From JAYEPK01 sp048569615 (lineage in GTDB: Archaea > Thermoplasmatota > Penumbrarchaeia > Penumbrarchaeales > Penumbrarchaeaceae): a DNA stretch of 64,000 nt. The DNA is taken from assembly GCA_048569615.1 (NCBI GenBank), contig JBLIRK010000001.1, positions 62,001-126,000 on the forward strand. Reading direction: 5' to 3'. The position numbers and the translations under genes were made by a program. Positions within the stretch are counted from its first letter, which is position 1. Each line of letters begins with the position of its first letter. Shown in pieces: positions 43,597 through 52,377 of the stretch. The notes below the pieces were generated by a model. That model had not been told where the DNA came from and made no database searches. It saw only the letters and a program-made list of their open reading frames with translations.

Positions 43597-44090
43597 CACA
43601 GAACCCCCCTGTTCAAAACCCTGATCCCCTTTGCATCAGCGGCCTCGATTATCTCCCTGCGCTTCCGGGTTCCCACGGTTGAGCCTATCCTTGCCGCCTG
43701 GAGCTTAGGATCGATGGCTTCCAGCTCGTTTGCGGTGTGTACCAGGACCTCGACGAAGCCCGAAGGATGATATCCCCTGACCCCTGAGGGTTTACCGAAT
43801 CCTATCCTGACCTTGGGGGTCCTGTATTTCAGGTTCTTCCTCATCTTGTTTGTGACCGCCCTGGGTCTTCTCCAGTTCGTTCCAAGCCTCTTGTAACGGA
43901 ACCACTCGCCTCTCTTGAAATCCGGCTGTTTATCGCTCCTTTCCTGTCTCTTCTCCAGGAGTTCCTTGGTCGCCTTTTCAAGCTTGGGCTTGACCTTCTT
44001 CCTTTTAGAGGAGGCTTGCTCCTTGGTCTCGACCTCGGGCTCCTCCTTGGCTTCCTTGACCTTCTTGGTCTGCTTCTCTTCCTTGGGCAT
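43596..44090 (-). CDS. rpl32e: Ribosomal protein L32e (eL32) with charged N terminus
   Basis: The core from about residue 55 (DFKRGEWFRYKRLGTNWRRP) to the end is L32e. The first 50 residues are Lys/Glu-rich low complexity, longer than usual. The ATG overlaps the rpl6 stop (TGATG). Confidence 0.94.
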   Translation of the reverse strand: MPKEEKQTKKVKEAKEEPEVETKEQASSKRKKVKPKLEKATKELLEKRQERSDKQPDFKRGEWFRYKRLGTNWRRPRAVTNKMRKNLKYRTPKVRIGFGKPSGVRGYHPSGFVEVLVHTANELEAIDPKLQAARIGSTVGTRKRREIIEAADAKGIRVLNRGVL

Positions 44091-44632
44091 CAATTACCAC
44101 CCCTGTTGACGAGGTAGATCCCATCCTGAAAGACCCTGGGGTCGTATCCCTTGACCACCGTCGCCTTTTCGATATTCGCTGCGGTCTGACCGACCTTTTC
44201 CTTGTCTATACCCTGGAGGGTGATCGTGTCCCCGGATATCTTCGCCGTCACGCCTTCTATTATCTTGGCTTTCCTGGGGTAACGCTCTCCCAGGAAGTTC
44301 TCAATGACAAGATCGCTTCCCTTTACGGACGTCTTAATTGGAAAATGGGAGAAAATTATCCTCATCTTGTACTCGAAGCCTTCGGTAACACCGGCCACCA
44401 TGTTCTTGATATGGGCCGCCCATGTTCCGCATAGGCCCAGCTCAGCCCTCTTCGGCTTGCTGCAATGGATGACTACCTTCTCCTTTTCCAATTTGACCTT
44501 CACCCTCGGATGAACAAAGGTTCGCTCCAGCTCACCCTTCGGACCTTTGACCGTGAAGAGGCTTTCCTTATGAGCTATCTTCACCCCTGAGGGTATCTCC
44601 ACTTCCCTTGTGACCTTATCCATACCGGCCAT
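44090..44632 (-). CDS. rpl6: Ribosomal protein L6 (uL6)
   Basis: The chain of 180 residues has the two L6 repeats, with AELGLCGTWAAHIKNMVAGVTEGF in the middle. I take ATG at 44632, spaced correctly from GAGGTGA; the GTG at 44641 lies within that site. Confidence 0.95.
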   Translation of the reverse strand: MAGMDKVTREVEIPSGVKIAHKESLFTVKGPKGELERTFVHPRVKVKLEKEKVVIHCSKPKRAELGLCGTWAAHIKNMVAGVTEGFEYKMRIIFSHFPIKTSVKGSDLVIENFLGERYPRKAKIIEGVTAKISGDTITLQGIDKEKVGQTAANIEKATVVKGYDPRVFQDGIYLVNRGGN

Positions 44633-44642
44633 ATCCTTCACC

Positions 44643-45032
44643 TCAGTAAACGTAGGCGAGAAGCCTCCCGCCTGTATGGAGCTCCTTTGCTTTCCCGTTG
44701 GTTATCACTCCCTTGGTCGTCGTCAGGATAAGGACTCCGAAATTCTGGGCAGGCAGATACCTTGCCTCGTACCCTTCCATATCGGCTCTCCTGATCGCGA
44801 ACCTGGGCTTGATGACCCCGCAATCGTTGATATTCCCGTTCAGGGAGACCCTGAACCATCCGGCCCTGCCGTCCTCGTTGTACTCGAACTGCTTGATGTA
44901 GCCGTTCTCTTGTATGACCTTGAGAACGCGACCAACGAGCTTTGAGGCCGGTCTGACAATGCATTCGCTCTTTCCGGCTCTCTCGGCGTTCTTCATTGTG
45001 GAAAGTGCGTCTGATAATGGATCGTTCTGCAT
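44643..45032 (-). CDS. rps8: Ribosomal protein S8 (uS8)
   Basis: At 129 residues the length is normal. It begins NDPLSDALSTMKNAE and ends with the conserved NFGVLILTTTKGVITNGKA and GGRLLAYVY segments that bind 16S rRNA. Confidence 0.96.
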   Translation of the reverse strand: MQNDPLSDALSTMKNAERAGKSECIVRPASKLVGRVLKVIQENGYIKQFEYNEDGRAGWFRVSLNGNINDCGVIKPRFAIRRADMEGYEARYLPAQNFGVLILTTTKGVITNGKAKELHTGGRLLAYVY

Positions 45033-45044
45033 GTCTGAACCTCC

Positions 45045-45200
45045 TCATGAATACTTCTTGAACCCTATCTCGGGAGCTATCTCCCTGAAACACTGTCTGC
45101 AGAGGTGCATTCCGTTCCTGCGGATCAAGCCCCTCTTCCTTCCGCATCTATGGCATCCGACCTTCCTTCCGAAGGTCTTCTTCACTGGTTCTGCTGACAT
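45045..45200 (-). CDS. rps14: Ribosomal protein S14 (uS14), zinc-binding
   Basis: This short 51-residue form carries CHRCGRKRGLIRRNG and CRQC, a four-cysteine zinc site. The ATG at 45200 overlaps the rpl5 TAA (TAATG), with GGAGGTG inside the end of rpl5. Confidence 0.94.
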   Translation of the reverse strand: MSAEPVKKTFGRKVGCHRCGRKRGLIRRNGMHLCRQCFREIAPEIGFKKYS

Positions 45201-45727
45201 TATTCCAACACCTCCACTTCGAAGGTTTTGGCCACCCAATCCCTGGCCTCCTCCTTTGTTACCCTGTGGGAATGAGGGATGTGTCCAGGGGACCTCTTCC
45301 TCCTGACGACCCTCCTTCCAGCCCGGGTCAGGACGACGGATATGTCCAATCCGAATACACCGATATCAGGGTTATACTTCATTCCCTCGAAGTCCGTGTA
45401 ATCTGAAATTCCGAAGGAGAAATTTCCCTCGGGATCGAAGGAATAACCCATGATCCTGTTCTCCTTGACCCAGAATGCCCTCTTGAGGAATTCTGAGGCG
45501 TCCTCGTTGCGTAAAGTGACCTTGCACCCGATGGGCATCCCCTTTCGGATACCAAGGTCCTTGTTGGTGTGGGTCGAGAGTGTCTGGGTGGAATTCTTGG
45601 AGGTCAGAAGCTCTATTACCTTCTGAGCTCTGGAAAGCTTCTCACCGGCCTCTCCGACGCCTATGTTGATAACCACTTTCTCGATCCTGATATCCCTCAT
45701 GGGATTGGATCCTGACTCACCGCTCAT
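45200..45727 (-). CDS. rpl5: Ribosomal protein L5 (uL5)
   Basis: The 175-residue protein contacts 5S rRNA and tRNA. It has IEKVVINIGVGEAGEKL near the start and VLTRAGRRVVRRKRS, IPHSHRVTKEEA toward the end. The ATG overlaps the rps4e TGA. Confidence 0.95.
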   Translation of the reverse strand: MSGESGSNPMRDIRIEKVVINIGVGEAGEKLSRAQKVIELLTSKNSTQTLSTHTNKDLGIRKGMPIGCKVTLRNEDASEFLKRAFWVKENRIMGYSFDPEGNFSFGISDYTDFEGMKYNPDIGVFGLDISVVLTRAGRRVVRRKRSPGHIPHSHRVTKEEARDWVAKTFEVEVLE

Positions 45728-46443
45728 ATTATGGACACCTCCGCCATTTCAAGTTCCGAGGTCTCCTTGCCAACCATGAAGACGTAGTCGACTATCGTGT
45801 TGAAGCCCTCCTGGAATTCAACGATAACGGGCATGGGATTCCTCGTCTTCTCGATCTTTTTTATCCTGCAGATCGTTCCAATGTGGGCACCTCCCGTAAG
45901 CATGGCCAGGGAGTCCTCCTCGAAGGGGAACCTTGCGAGAATCTTCTGGTCCGGCAGGGATATCTTCAGAACGTCTCCGGTCCTGTACTCATCCTTTGCC
46001 AGAAGAATGTTCCTTCCATCATGGAGATTGATCTGGGTCTTGCCGCCCCTTACAACAGTCTTGTTCATTATCCTGACCAGCTTCCATTTCGACTCTGCGT
46101 CAGGTATCTTTCTCAGAGCTATCTTCCCCCTCGGATTGAGGAGCACCCGGTAATTATGTCCCAGTTTGGGGATCGATATCACGTCCATGAGACCGACTGG
46201 ATGCTTGTAGCTGATCCTTACCTTTCCATCGACCTGGACCTCCCGGTTCCCGAGTATCTTCCTCACCTCGGAGGAGGTGTTTCCCAAATGCAGGATGTCC
46301 CTTAGAGCCACCATCAATGGTATTGACTGTTCGGTTGGATGAGGGCCGGGGCTCGGCTTCACGGCCCAGACATTCGTCTTCTTCTCGATGGTCCATGATC
46401 TCGGGGACGCATATCTTTTCAGATGTTTCGAATTCTTGGTCAT
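45724..46443 (-). CDS. rps4e: Ribosomal protein S4e (eS4)
   Basis: The 239-residue chain has an S4-like RNA-binding part (EVRKILGNREVQVDGKVR) and a KOW segment (GGAHIGTICRIKKIEKTR). Length and order are normal for archaea. Confidence 0.95.
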   Translation of the reverse strand: MTKNSKHLKRYASPRSWTIEKKTNVWAVKPSPGPHPTEQSIPLMVALRDILHLGNTSSEVRKILGNREVQVDGKVRISYKHPVGLMDVISIPKLGHNYRVLLNPRGKIALRKIPDAESKWKLVRIMNKTVVRGGKTQINLHDGRNILLAKDEYRTGDVLKISLPDQKILARFPFEEDSLAMLTGGAHIGTICRIKKIEKTRNPMPVIVEFQEGFNTIVDYVFMVGKETSELEMAEVSII

Positions 46444-46456
46444 TTCTCTCCCTCCC

Positions 46457-46825
46457 TCACTCCTCCGACAGGCTCCTGAACTTCTCCCTTCTTGCGGGAT
46501 CGGACAGGTCCACCTTAGTGACCATAAGGTTCGATGGATCGAACCATATGGAAACTTCCTTGTTGTCCGCCTTCATGATCAGGGCTTTCTCAACCGCCAC
46601 CTTTCTCCTCTTAAGGTCAACCTTGGCCACTTTTCCCTCGTGCCCCTGTCTGGATCCTCTTACGACCTTCACGGTATCCCCAGTTCGTATGGTGATCCTC
46701 TTGATGCCGGTATTCCCATACTTCGAAGGATCAAGTGGGGACCTCAGCTCCTTGCTCCTCTGGTGAAGAGGGGCCTTGGCCCTTGTCTTGTGCTGTTTTC
46801 TGGGTTTGCTTGATCTAGCTTCCAT
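46457..46825 (-). CDS. rpl24: Ribosomal protein L24 (uL24)
   Basis: This 122-residue protein carries a KOW motif (RTGDTVKVVRGSRQGHEGKV) after a basic N terminus with archaeal pattern SSKPRKQHK. Confidence 0.95.
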   Translation of the reverse strand: MEARSSKPRKQHKTRAKAPLHQRSKELRSPLDPSKYGNTGIKRITIRTGDTVKVVRGSRQGHEGKVAKVDLKRRKVAVEKALIMKADNKEVSIWFDPSNLMVTKVDLSDPARREKFRSLSEE

Positions 46826-46836
46826 TGGTCAACCTC

Positions 46837-47235
46837 CTATACTATGGTCGAGGCCGTTGCGGCTATCCTGGAGAACCTTTCGGCCGCCTCCTTTGCTACC
46901 GGACCCTTGATGTCGGACCCTTTGGTCTCCCCGGTCTTCGTTGTGAGAACAACCGCATTGTCCTCGAAGGATACCATCGTCCCGTCAGGCCTCCTGAAGG
47001 GTCTTTTCTGGCGGACGATGACGGCGGGGAACAGCTGCTTTCTAAGCTCTGGTGTTCCCTTCTTAACGCTTACAATGACCAGGTCGCCGATACCGGCGGA
47101 AGGGACTCTTTTCTTAGTTCCATGGTATTTCAGTACCTGGACGATCTCGACGATCTTGGCACCGGTGTTGTCCACGCAGTGTAACCTGGAGCCTACGAGA
47201 AGGCCTCTGGTCTGATTACCGGCCAATCCCTTCAT
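46837..47235 (-). CDS. rpl14: Ribosomal protein L14 (uL14)
   Basis: The 132-residue protein has LHCVDNTGAKIVEIVQV and AGIGDLVIVSVKKGTP, highly conserved blocks. ATG at 47235 follows GGGGAGGATC and the rps17 TGA; the longer frame has no ribosome binding site. Confidence 0.95.
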   Translation of the reverse strand: MKGLAGNQTRGLLVGSRLHCVDNTGAKIVEIVQVLKYHGTKKRVPSAGIGDLVIVSVKKGTPELRKQLFPAVIVRQKRPFRRPDGTMVSFEDNAVVLTTKTGETKGSDIKGPVAKEAAERFSRIAATASTIV

Positions 47236-47236
47236 C

Positions 47237-47755
47237 TCAGATCCTCCCCAGAACAACCATGGAAGTGCTCTTTGAGAGCGGCCTGCATTCCATTATCCTG
47301 ACCATGTCTCCCGTTTCCACATCCAAACAGGGTGGGAGATGGGCAAGGAACCTGGACGATCTCTTCTCGTACCTCTGGTACTTTTTGATATAGTGCCTGC
47401 GCTCCCTCATGACCACAACGGTCCTTTCCATCTTCCTGGACACCACCTGAACATCAAAGGAGAATCCCCTGACGGGAAGGGTCCCGTGGAAGGGACAGTT
47501 CGGATCGTCGCACTCCCTCTCCGGGAGTGTTATGTCAACTCCTATGTCCCTTGTCTTGGATTTCTTGGGCGCCCTTTTTGCCTTTACTGTTTTTGCAGGG
47601 GCCGCCGATACCTTCTTCTTGACCGGCATCGTCTTCTTGGCCTGCACAGTGTCTATCTCCGCAGCGGATTCTGTCTTCTTAGTGACCTTCTTGGCCTCGG
47701 AAGCCTTGGGCTGCTTCTTCTCCTCCACTGCAGGTTCCTTCTTTTTGGTTTCCAT
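47237..47755 (-). CDS. rps17: Ribosomal protein S17 (uS17) with a Lys/Ala-rich N-terminal extension
   Basis: The core from about residue 70 shows archaeal S17 marks: CDDPNCPFHGTLPVRG and MERTVVVMRERRHY. The preceding 70 residues are Lys/Ala/Glu/Thr-rich low complexity, resembling histone-like tails, and are not part of the normal fold. I choose ATG at 47755, preceded by AAGGTGGAAGGT. Confidence 0.94.
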   Translation of the reverse strand: METKKKEPAVEEKKQPKASEAKKVTKKTESAAEIDTVQAKKTMPVKKKVSAAPAKTVKAKRAPKKSKTRDIGVDITLPERECDDPNCPFHGTLPVRGFSFDVQVVSRKMERTVVVMRERRHYIKKYQRYEKRSSRFLAHLPPCLDVETGDMVRIMECRPLSKSTSMVVLGRI

Positions 47756-47788
47756 ACCTTCCACCTTGCCTGATTTGATCTTGATTCT

Positions 47789-48133
47789 CTATTGAGGGAC
47801 CGTCTCTTCATTTACCAGATCTTCCTTGCCTATCCTCTTCTTCTCCATCTTCTTCGTCCTGTCCTCCGGACGGTGGATGAGCTCTTCACCATCCAGCAAT
47901 ACCCATTGGCTGCCCGCATCGGACCTGACATGGTAATGGAACCTGGCTCCTTTTTTCGGTACCCTCCTTTCACTATCTTCGCTCCTGATAACGAACGTGT
48001 TCCGGGTCTCGTCGATGATAATCCCCCGGACACCGACCATGGTCGGGTCCGTGTGATGTTTCACGACCACTTCTCCACCGATTAGTTCCCTTTTGTACAC
48101 GTCCATTACAGGATCCAGCATTCTTTTCCTCAT
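47789..48133 (-). CDS. rnp1: RNase P protein component 1 (Rpp29/Pop4 family)
   Basis: This 114-residue protein is a subunit of the tRNA 5'-processing RNase P. It has an Sm-like barrel with VKHHTDPTMVGVRGIIIDETRNTFVI and the helix-forming start. Location between eIF1 and rps17 is the standard archaeal place. Confidence 0.93.
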   Translation of the reverse strand: MRKRMLDPVMDVYKRELIGGEVVVKHHTDPTMVGVRGIIIDETRNTFVIRSEDSERRVPKKGARFHYHVRSDAGSQWVLLDGEELIHRPEDRTKKMEKKRIGKEDLVNEETVPQ

Positions 48134-48138
48134 TCACC

Positions 48139-48438
48139 TCACTCAGATATGTTCGTGTATCCCTTCTCCTTTAGTGCCTCGATGGACTTCTTCTTGTGGT
48201 CTCCCTGAAGTTCGATTATCCCGTCCTTGACGGTTCCGCCGGCAGCGCATTTGTTCTTCAGGAACCTCGCGAGTTCGTCCAGGTCTATGTCCGAGGGGTC
48301 TATGCCAGATATTATGGTCACAACCTTTCCGTATCTCCTCTTCGCAGTGGTTATACGGATGTCCTGCTGCTCCCTAGCAATATCCTCGCAGGCGCAGAGC
48401 TCCTTCGGGAGACCACAGACACTGCAAATCTCTCCCAT
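48139..48438 (-). CDS. Translation initiation factor 1 (SUI1/YciH family)
   Basis: The 99-residue protein starts with CSVCGLPKELCAC, the small cysteine-rich head of archaeal aIF1, and ends in the SUI1 domain (KNKCAAGGTVKDGIIELQGDH). It helps start-codon selection on the 30S subunit. Its ATG shares one base with the rpl29 stop. Confidence 0.93.
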   Translation of the reverse strand: MGEICSVCGLPKELCACEDIAREQQDIRITTAKRRYGKVVTIISGIDPSDIDLDELARFLKNKCAAGGTVKDGIIELQGDHKKKSIEALKEKGYTNISE

Positions 48439-48641
48439 TAGATCTCTCCCTCCTCCCTCATGATGGTTGCAAGTCTTGCAATATTCTTCCTGAGGGCTTT
48501 GATCTTTCCGGGACTGGGCGGAGCACCGCCCATGGCGGCCACTCCCCGCTCCCTCATGAGCTCGTCCCGGAGTTCCTTCATCTTCAACTTCCTGTCGTTG
48601 GGCTTCATCGCCCTGATCTCATCGCTTCGCAGGAGGGACAT
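48438..48641 (-). CDS. rpl29: Ribosomal protein L29 (uL29)
   Basis: The 67-residue helical hairpin protein has LRSDEIRAM and the archaeal GVAAMGGAPPSPGKIKALRK. ATG at 48641 is preceded by GGTGAG at the end of rps3; the GTG two codons earlier overlaps that stop. Confidence 0.93.
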   Translation of the reverse strand: MSLLRSDEIRAMKPNDRKLKMKELRDELMRERGVAAMGGAPPSPGKIKALRKNIARLATIMREEGEI

Positions 48642-48643
48642 GT

Positions 48644-49636
48644 TCACTCACCATCCTTCTCTGCGCTATCATCCGCGGAAGAAGCTTCCTTGGAAGCACT
48701 CTCGGTTCCTGCTGGGGCTTCCGAGGTTTCCTCTCTAACATCCCCCGCGGGAGCCTTCTCCTTGGCTGGTTCTGCCTTCTGTTCCCCGGGAGCTTCATCC
48801 TTTTCAGAAGGCTCGCCGTCCTTCTCCTCGGAGTCCTCAAGGGGTTCTTCCTCGTCTTCGGAAGCCTTCCTCCTCTCCTCCTTCTTCTGCTTCCTCTTGG
48901 ACTTGGTCTTCCTGGCTTCTTCCTTGTCGACCTCGGGAACCTCATCGACGGTCTCTTCATCTTCGGTCCTCTGAGCCTCCTCTTGGGGGGCTTCCACGGG
49001 GACTTCTCCTCCCTTGATATCGGCGATATCGCCGAGGTCGGGGAGCTCCTTTATGATGATCTCGTCGGGTAGGTGGGCGTCCTTCCTCATGATGTCAACG
49101 GAAACGCCTATGAGTCCGAGCTTCTTCTTGGCTATGGCGTAACCCCTATCCATTGTCGTTAAGGCGGGCTCTCCGCAGAACTTTATATGGCCCCATTTGA
49201 ACTTCTCCGTCCGGTGCCTCTGACCTGTCAGCTTGCCGCAGAGCTTGACCTGGCAGCCCTTGACATCTGCATCGATGATCCGTCTGAGAGTGGAGTGGCC
49301 GGCTCTCCTGAAATGCCATCCCCTCTCGAGGGCAAGCGCCAGTTTCTGTGCCATGATCTGGGGGTTGGAGGCCGAATCCCTGCACTCCTGTACCTCGATC
49401 TGCGGGTTGTCGAACCCGTACTTCTCGGATACCACCCTCGTCAGGTCCTTTATCTTGCCACCCTTCCTGCCGATCACCATTCCGGGTCTCTCCACGATAA
49501 GTGTGACCCTGGTTCCCATGGGTGTTCTCTGGATATCTATACCGCCGAATCCCGCCATCTCGGTCTCCTTCATGAAGTACTCCTTCAGGAGGACCCTCCG
49601 GATGTTCTCGGCTACGAACTTTCTCTCACTGGCCAT
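48644..49636 (-). CDS. rps3: Ribosomal protein S3 (uS3) with a long acidic C-terminal tail
   Basis: Residues 1-200 are a normal S3 with a KH domain (VIGRKGGKIKDLTRVVSEKYG) and the S3 C-terminal domain (GHSTLRRIIDADVKGCQVKL). The last 125 residues are Glu/Asp/Lys/Ala/Pro low complexity and must be disordered. The start overlaps rpl22 by 11 nt. Confidence 0.94.
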   Translation of the reverse strand: MASERKFVAENIRRVLLKEYFMKETEMAGFGGIDIQRTPMGTRVTLIVERPGMVIGRKGGKIKDLTRVVSEKYGFDNPQIEVQECRDSASNPQIMAQKLALALERGWHFRRAGHSTLRRIIDADVKGCQVKLCGKLTGQRHRTEKFKWGHIKFCGEPALTTMDRGYAIAKKKLGLIGVSVDIMRKDAHLPDEIIIKELPDLGDIADIKGGEVPVEAPQEEAQRTEDEETVDEVPEVDKEEARKTKSKRKQKKEERRKASEDEEEPLEDSEEKDGEPSEKDEAPGEQKAEPAKEKAPAGDVREETSEAPAGTESASKEASSADDSAEKDGE

Positions 49637-50090
49637 ATTCGCCCTCCCTTTCTTCCAGGATTATCTCGATGTTCACGGTCTGTGTATCCCAGTCCGTTGC
49701 CCTTCCGTGTGCTCTGGGCATCCATCCCTTGTACACCCTTCCTCTGTGGGATGCGATGTGCTTGATGAAAAGAGAGTCGGTGTTGAGGCCGCTGTATTCG
49801 GCATTCGACTCGCAGTCCTCGAGGAGTTTGAGGATGGCTTTGGCCGCCTTCTGCGGATATCTGCCGGGGCCGAAACCTTTACCTTTCCTATGGGATACCT
49901 TCTTGATATGCCTCTTGAACGCAAGGGGCCGTTTCAGATCTATTACGTCCTTGAGCACCTTCTTGGCCGACTGGAGCCCCATTCCCCTGATCTCCCTGCA
50001 TATCTCCACCGAATGCTTGGGGGAGATGTTCACCTCCAGGGCCTGGGCCCTGGCGGTTACGTCCGGATCCGATTCCATGGAATATCTCAT
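49626..50090 (-). CDS. rpl22: Ribosomal protein L22 (uL22)
   Basis: The 154-residue protein lines the exit tunnel. It has RAQALEVNISPKHSVEICREIRGM and ending signature RAHGRATDWDTQTVNIEIIL. GAGGTGTCAAC precedes the ATG. Confidence 0.95.
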   Translation of the reverse strand: MRYSMESDPDVTARAQALEVNISPKHSVEICREIRGMGLQSAKKVLKDVIDLKRPLAFKRHIKKVSHRKGKGFGPGRYPQKAAKAILKLLEDCESNAEYSGLNTDSLFIKHIASHRGRVYKGWMPRAHGRATDWDTQTVNIEIILEEREGEYGQ

Positions 50091-50099
50091 GTTGACACC

Positions 50100-50555
50100 T
50101 CACTTCAGCGGCATGTACTTGGAGGACCTCGTTGCTCCAACTCCAACACCCGTGTGCTTGACCTGCTTCCGGGTGAGTGCGAACTCCCCCGTGAGATGAC
50201 CTATCATCTCGGGGGTAACCCTTACCTCCACGAAGCCTTTCCCGTCGTGGATGGCGATCTTCCTGTTGACCATGTTTGGAAGGATAACCAGTTCCCTGGA
50301 ATGGGTCTTTATCATGTCATCGCCCCTCTCCAACCTTCGGAAGAATTTAGAGTTCTTCTCCTGCATCCCTCTCTTAAGGGACCTTCTGGACCTTGCAGGG
50401 AGCAGCTCTGCGAACTCATCAATTGACATGGACTGAAGCTCCTCCAGGGTTTTGCCCCTGTACAAGAATTCCTTCTTCTTCTTGGCGGCTATCCTGCCCT
50501 TCAGCTTCCTTGATTTCCTTCTTGCGGCCTTGGCTGTCGTTTTTCCCCTTGCCAT
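50100..50555 (-). CDS. rps19: Ribosomal protein S19 (uS19)
   Basis: The 151-residue protein has the conserved RELVILPNMVNRKIAIHDGK and EVRVTPEMIGHLTGEFALTR blocks after an archaeal basic N terminus. Confidence 0.95.
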   Translation of the reverse strand: MARGKTTAKAARRKSRKLKGRIAAKKKKEFLYRGKTLEELQSMSIDEFAELLPARSRRSLKRGMQEKNSKFFRRLERGDDMIKTHSRELVILPNMVNRKIAIHDGKGFVEVRVTPEMIGHLTGEFALTRKQVKHTGVGVGATRSSKYMPLK

Positions 50556-50559
50556 CTAT

Positions 50560-51273
50560 TCACCCCCCCTTTTTCTTCTTAATTTTCTTCTGTGGACTGA
50601 GCCTTCCCACTTTCTGGCCCGGAGGAGCATTTCTGGATACGGTGTTGGGTCCGCCAACGTGTTGATGTCCGCCGCCTCCGTGCGGATGGTTCACCGGGCT
50701 CATTGCCACGCCGGATACCCTGGGCCAGATCCTTGCCTTGCTCCTGAGGGAATGATATTTGTTCCCTGCCTTGGCAAATGGCTGGTCCGGCCTGCCGCCA
50801 CCACCGACCATGCCTATTATTGCACGGCACTGTCCCGACAGGCTCTTGAAGCTCCCGGACGGAAGCTGTATCGTTACCTCGCGTCCCCTTGAAACTACTA
50901 TTGCCGAGGAGCCGCCGGCCTTGACGAACTTGCCCCCGTCCATGGGCATCCCCTCCACGTGGTATATCGGGGTTCCCTCGGGGATCTCCCTCAAAGGCAG
51001 GATGTTCCCGATCTTGATGGGCGCGTCCTCTCCCATGAGAACTTCTTGGCCCACCTTGAGACCTTCCGGGGCCAGAAGATATCTTACTCTCCCATCGTTC
51101 CAAAGTGTCTTGGCCATGGGAGCTGTATGACCCGGATCGTGAACGAGGTCCACGACCCTTGCCCTTCCGGCCTTAAGCTTCGGAAGAACGGCCGGCGTGA
51201 GATGGCGGTGGCTGGGGGACCTGTAAACGGGAGTCCCCTTCCCCCTCCTTCTTGTGATGATTCTCTTACCCAT
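50560..51273 (-). CDS. rpl2: Ribosomal protein L2 (uL2)
   Basis: At 237 residues it is a normal archaeal L2, with the functionally key MSPVNHPHGGGGHQHVGG loop near the peptidyl-transferase centre and QCRAIIGMVGGGGR in the middle. Confidence 0.96.
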   Translation of the reverse strand: MGKRIITRRRGKGTPVYRSPSHRHLTPAVLPKLKAGRARVVDLVHDPGHTAPMAKTLWNDGRVRYLLAPEGLKVGQEVLMGEDAPIKIGNILPLREIPEGTPIYHVEGMPMDGGKFVKAGGSSAIVVSRGREVTIQLPSGSFKSLSGQCRAIIGMVGGGGRPDQPFAKAGNKYHSLRSKARIWPRVSGVAMSPVNHPHGGGGHQHVGGPNTVSRNAPPGQKVGRLSPQKKIKKKKGG

Positions 51274-51285
51274 CTTCTTTCACCC

Positions 51286-51552
51286 CTAGAATATTCCTAT
51301 CCTCATGCCGACATCCTCGGCGCTGTACCCCTCGGAAAGTTTTATTATGGCCTGCTTTCCGAACCTTGTATGCTTTACGTTCACCTGCTCGACCTTGACC
51401 TCGAAGAGGTTCTCGAAGGCAGCCTTTATCTCGGGTTTTGTGGAACCCTCCTTGACCACGAACATAAGCGAATTGTGGTTCTCCATAAGGTTCAGGGTCT
51501 TCTCTGTAACATATGGATGGAGAAGGATCGAATGAGGCATTTTCTCGATCAC
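51286..51552 (-). CDS. rpl23: Ribosomal protein L23 (uL23)
   Basis: The 84-88-residue protein carries LLHPYVTEKTLNLMENHN and the archaeal end EDVGMRIGIF. GTG at 51552 overlaps the rpl4 stop and follows GGAGGTGAAGG; ATG at 51540 is the alternative. Confidence 0.94.
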   Translation of the reverse strand: MIEKMPHSILLHPYVTEKTLNLMENHNSLMFVVKEGSTKPEIKAAFENLFEVKVEQVNVKHTRFGKQAIIKLSEGYSAEDVGMRIGIF

Positions 51553-52367
51553 TGTCCTTCACCTCCCATTGTCTCGAGAGCTTTCTTTGAAAACACTACA
51601 AGCCTCCCTGGGTCGCCGCCTGGGGCTAGCAGCTCGGTGTTTATGTTTCCCGGTGAAGCTATGTTCACTCCGGGGAGGTTCCTTGCTCCTGTTATTACCG
51701 GGGAGCCGTTTGACACCACAAGGAGGATCGATCGGGGCTGCCTGAACCTTCGCCCTCTCATCTTTCCCCTGCCTGCCCTGATGTGCCTTCCATCTATTGC
51801 CCTCCGGATATCGAGGTCCAATCCAAGGGACGACAGCATGGACATCACGTCGGCTGTCCTTTCCATTCCCTCGATGCCGTCCTCGACAACGACCGGCAGG
51901 GTGATCCCTTCCTTGAACTTGTGCCCCCTGGACCTTACCCTCTCCTCATCGGATGTGGCGGCAAGGGCGGAGGCTACGGCAAGCTGCTTCTCCTTCCTGT
52001 TTATCTTCTTCTCGAAGGAATGCTCCGGCCTCGGAGGATGTGCCCGTCTTCCACCAACATTATTGGGAGATTCGGCTCCCTTCCGACCCTGGGTCAACCT
52101 CTGCACCCTGGCAACACCTCTTCCTTTACCCCAGGTGGAGACAGCGTGCCTCATGCCCGCCACCTTGGATGGTCCGTAACTCTGCCTTCTGTTGGCCTGG
52201 GCGGACACGACGGCTCTCCTGATAAGGTCAGGTCTGAAAGGTGTGTGGAATACCGGCGGAAGGTCAACCTTTCCCTTGACCTTACCATCGGTTCCGTAAA
52301 GATTCACCTGCGGTGATCCCTTGGGGGCCTTTGCTGGTTTCGATCCTGCTGCTTTCTTTGCTGGCAT
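51549..52367 (-). CDS. rpl4: Ribosomal protein L4 (uL4/L1e)
   Basis: The 272-residue protein shows RQSYGPSKVAGMRHAVSTWG, GRRAHPPRPEHSFEKKINRK and the tunnel loop GRGVARVQRL. An Ala/Lys-rich first 20 residues is slightly longer than usual. Confidence 0.95.
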   Translation of the reverse strand: MPAKKAAGSKPAKAPKGSPQVNLYGTDGKVKGKVDLPPVFHTPFRPDLIRRAVVSAQANRRQSYGPSKVAGMRHAVSTWGKGRGVARVQRLTQGRKGAESPNNVGGRRAHPPRPEHSFEKKINRKEKQLAVASALAATSDEERVRSRGHKFKEGITLPVVVEDGIEGMERTADVMSMLSSLGLDLDIRRAIDGRHIRAGRGKMRGRRFRQPRSILLVVSNGSPVITGARNLPGVNIASPGNINTELLAPGGDPGRLVVFSKKALETMGGEGQ

Positions 52368-52377
52368 CTATTCCACC

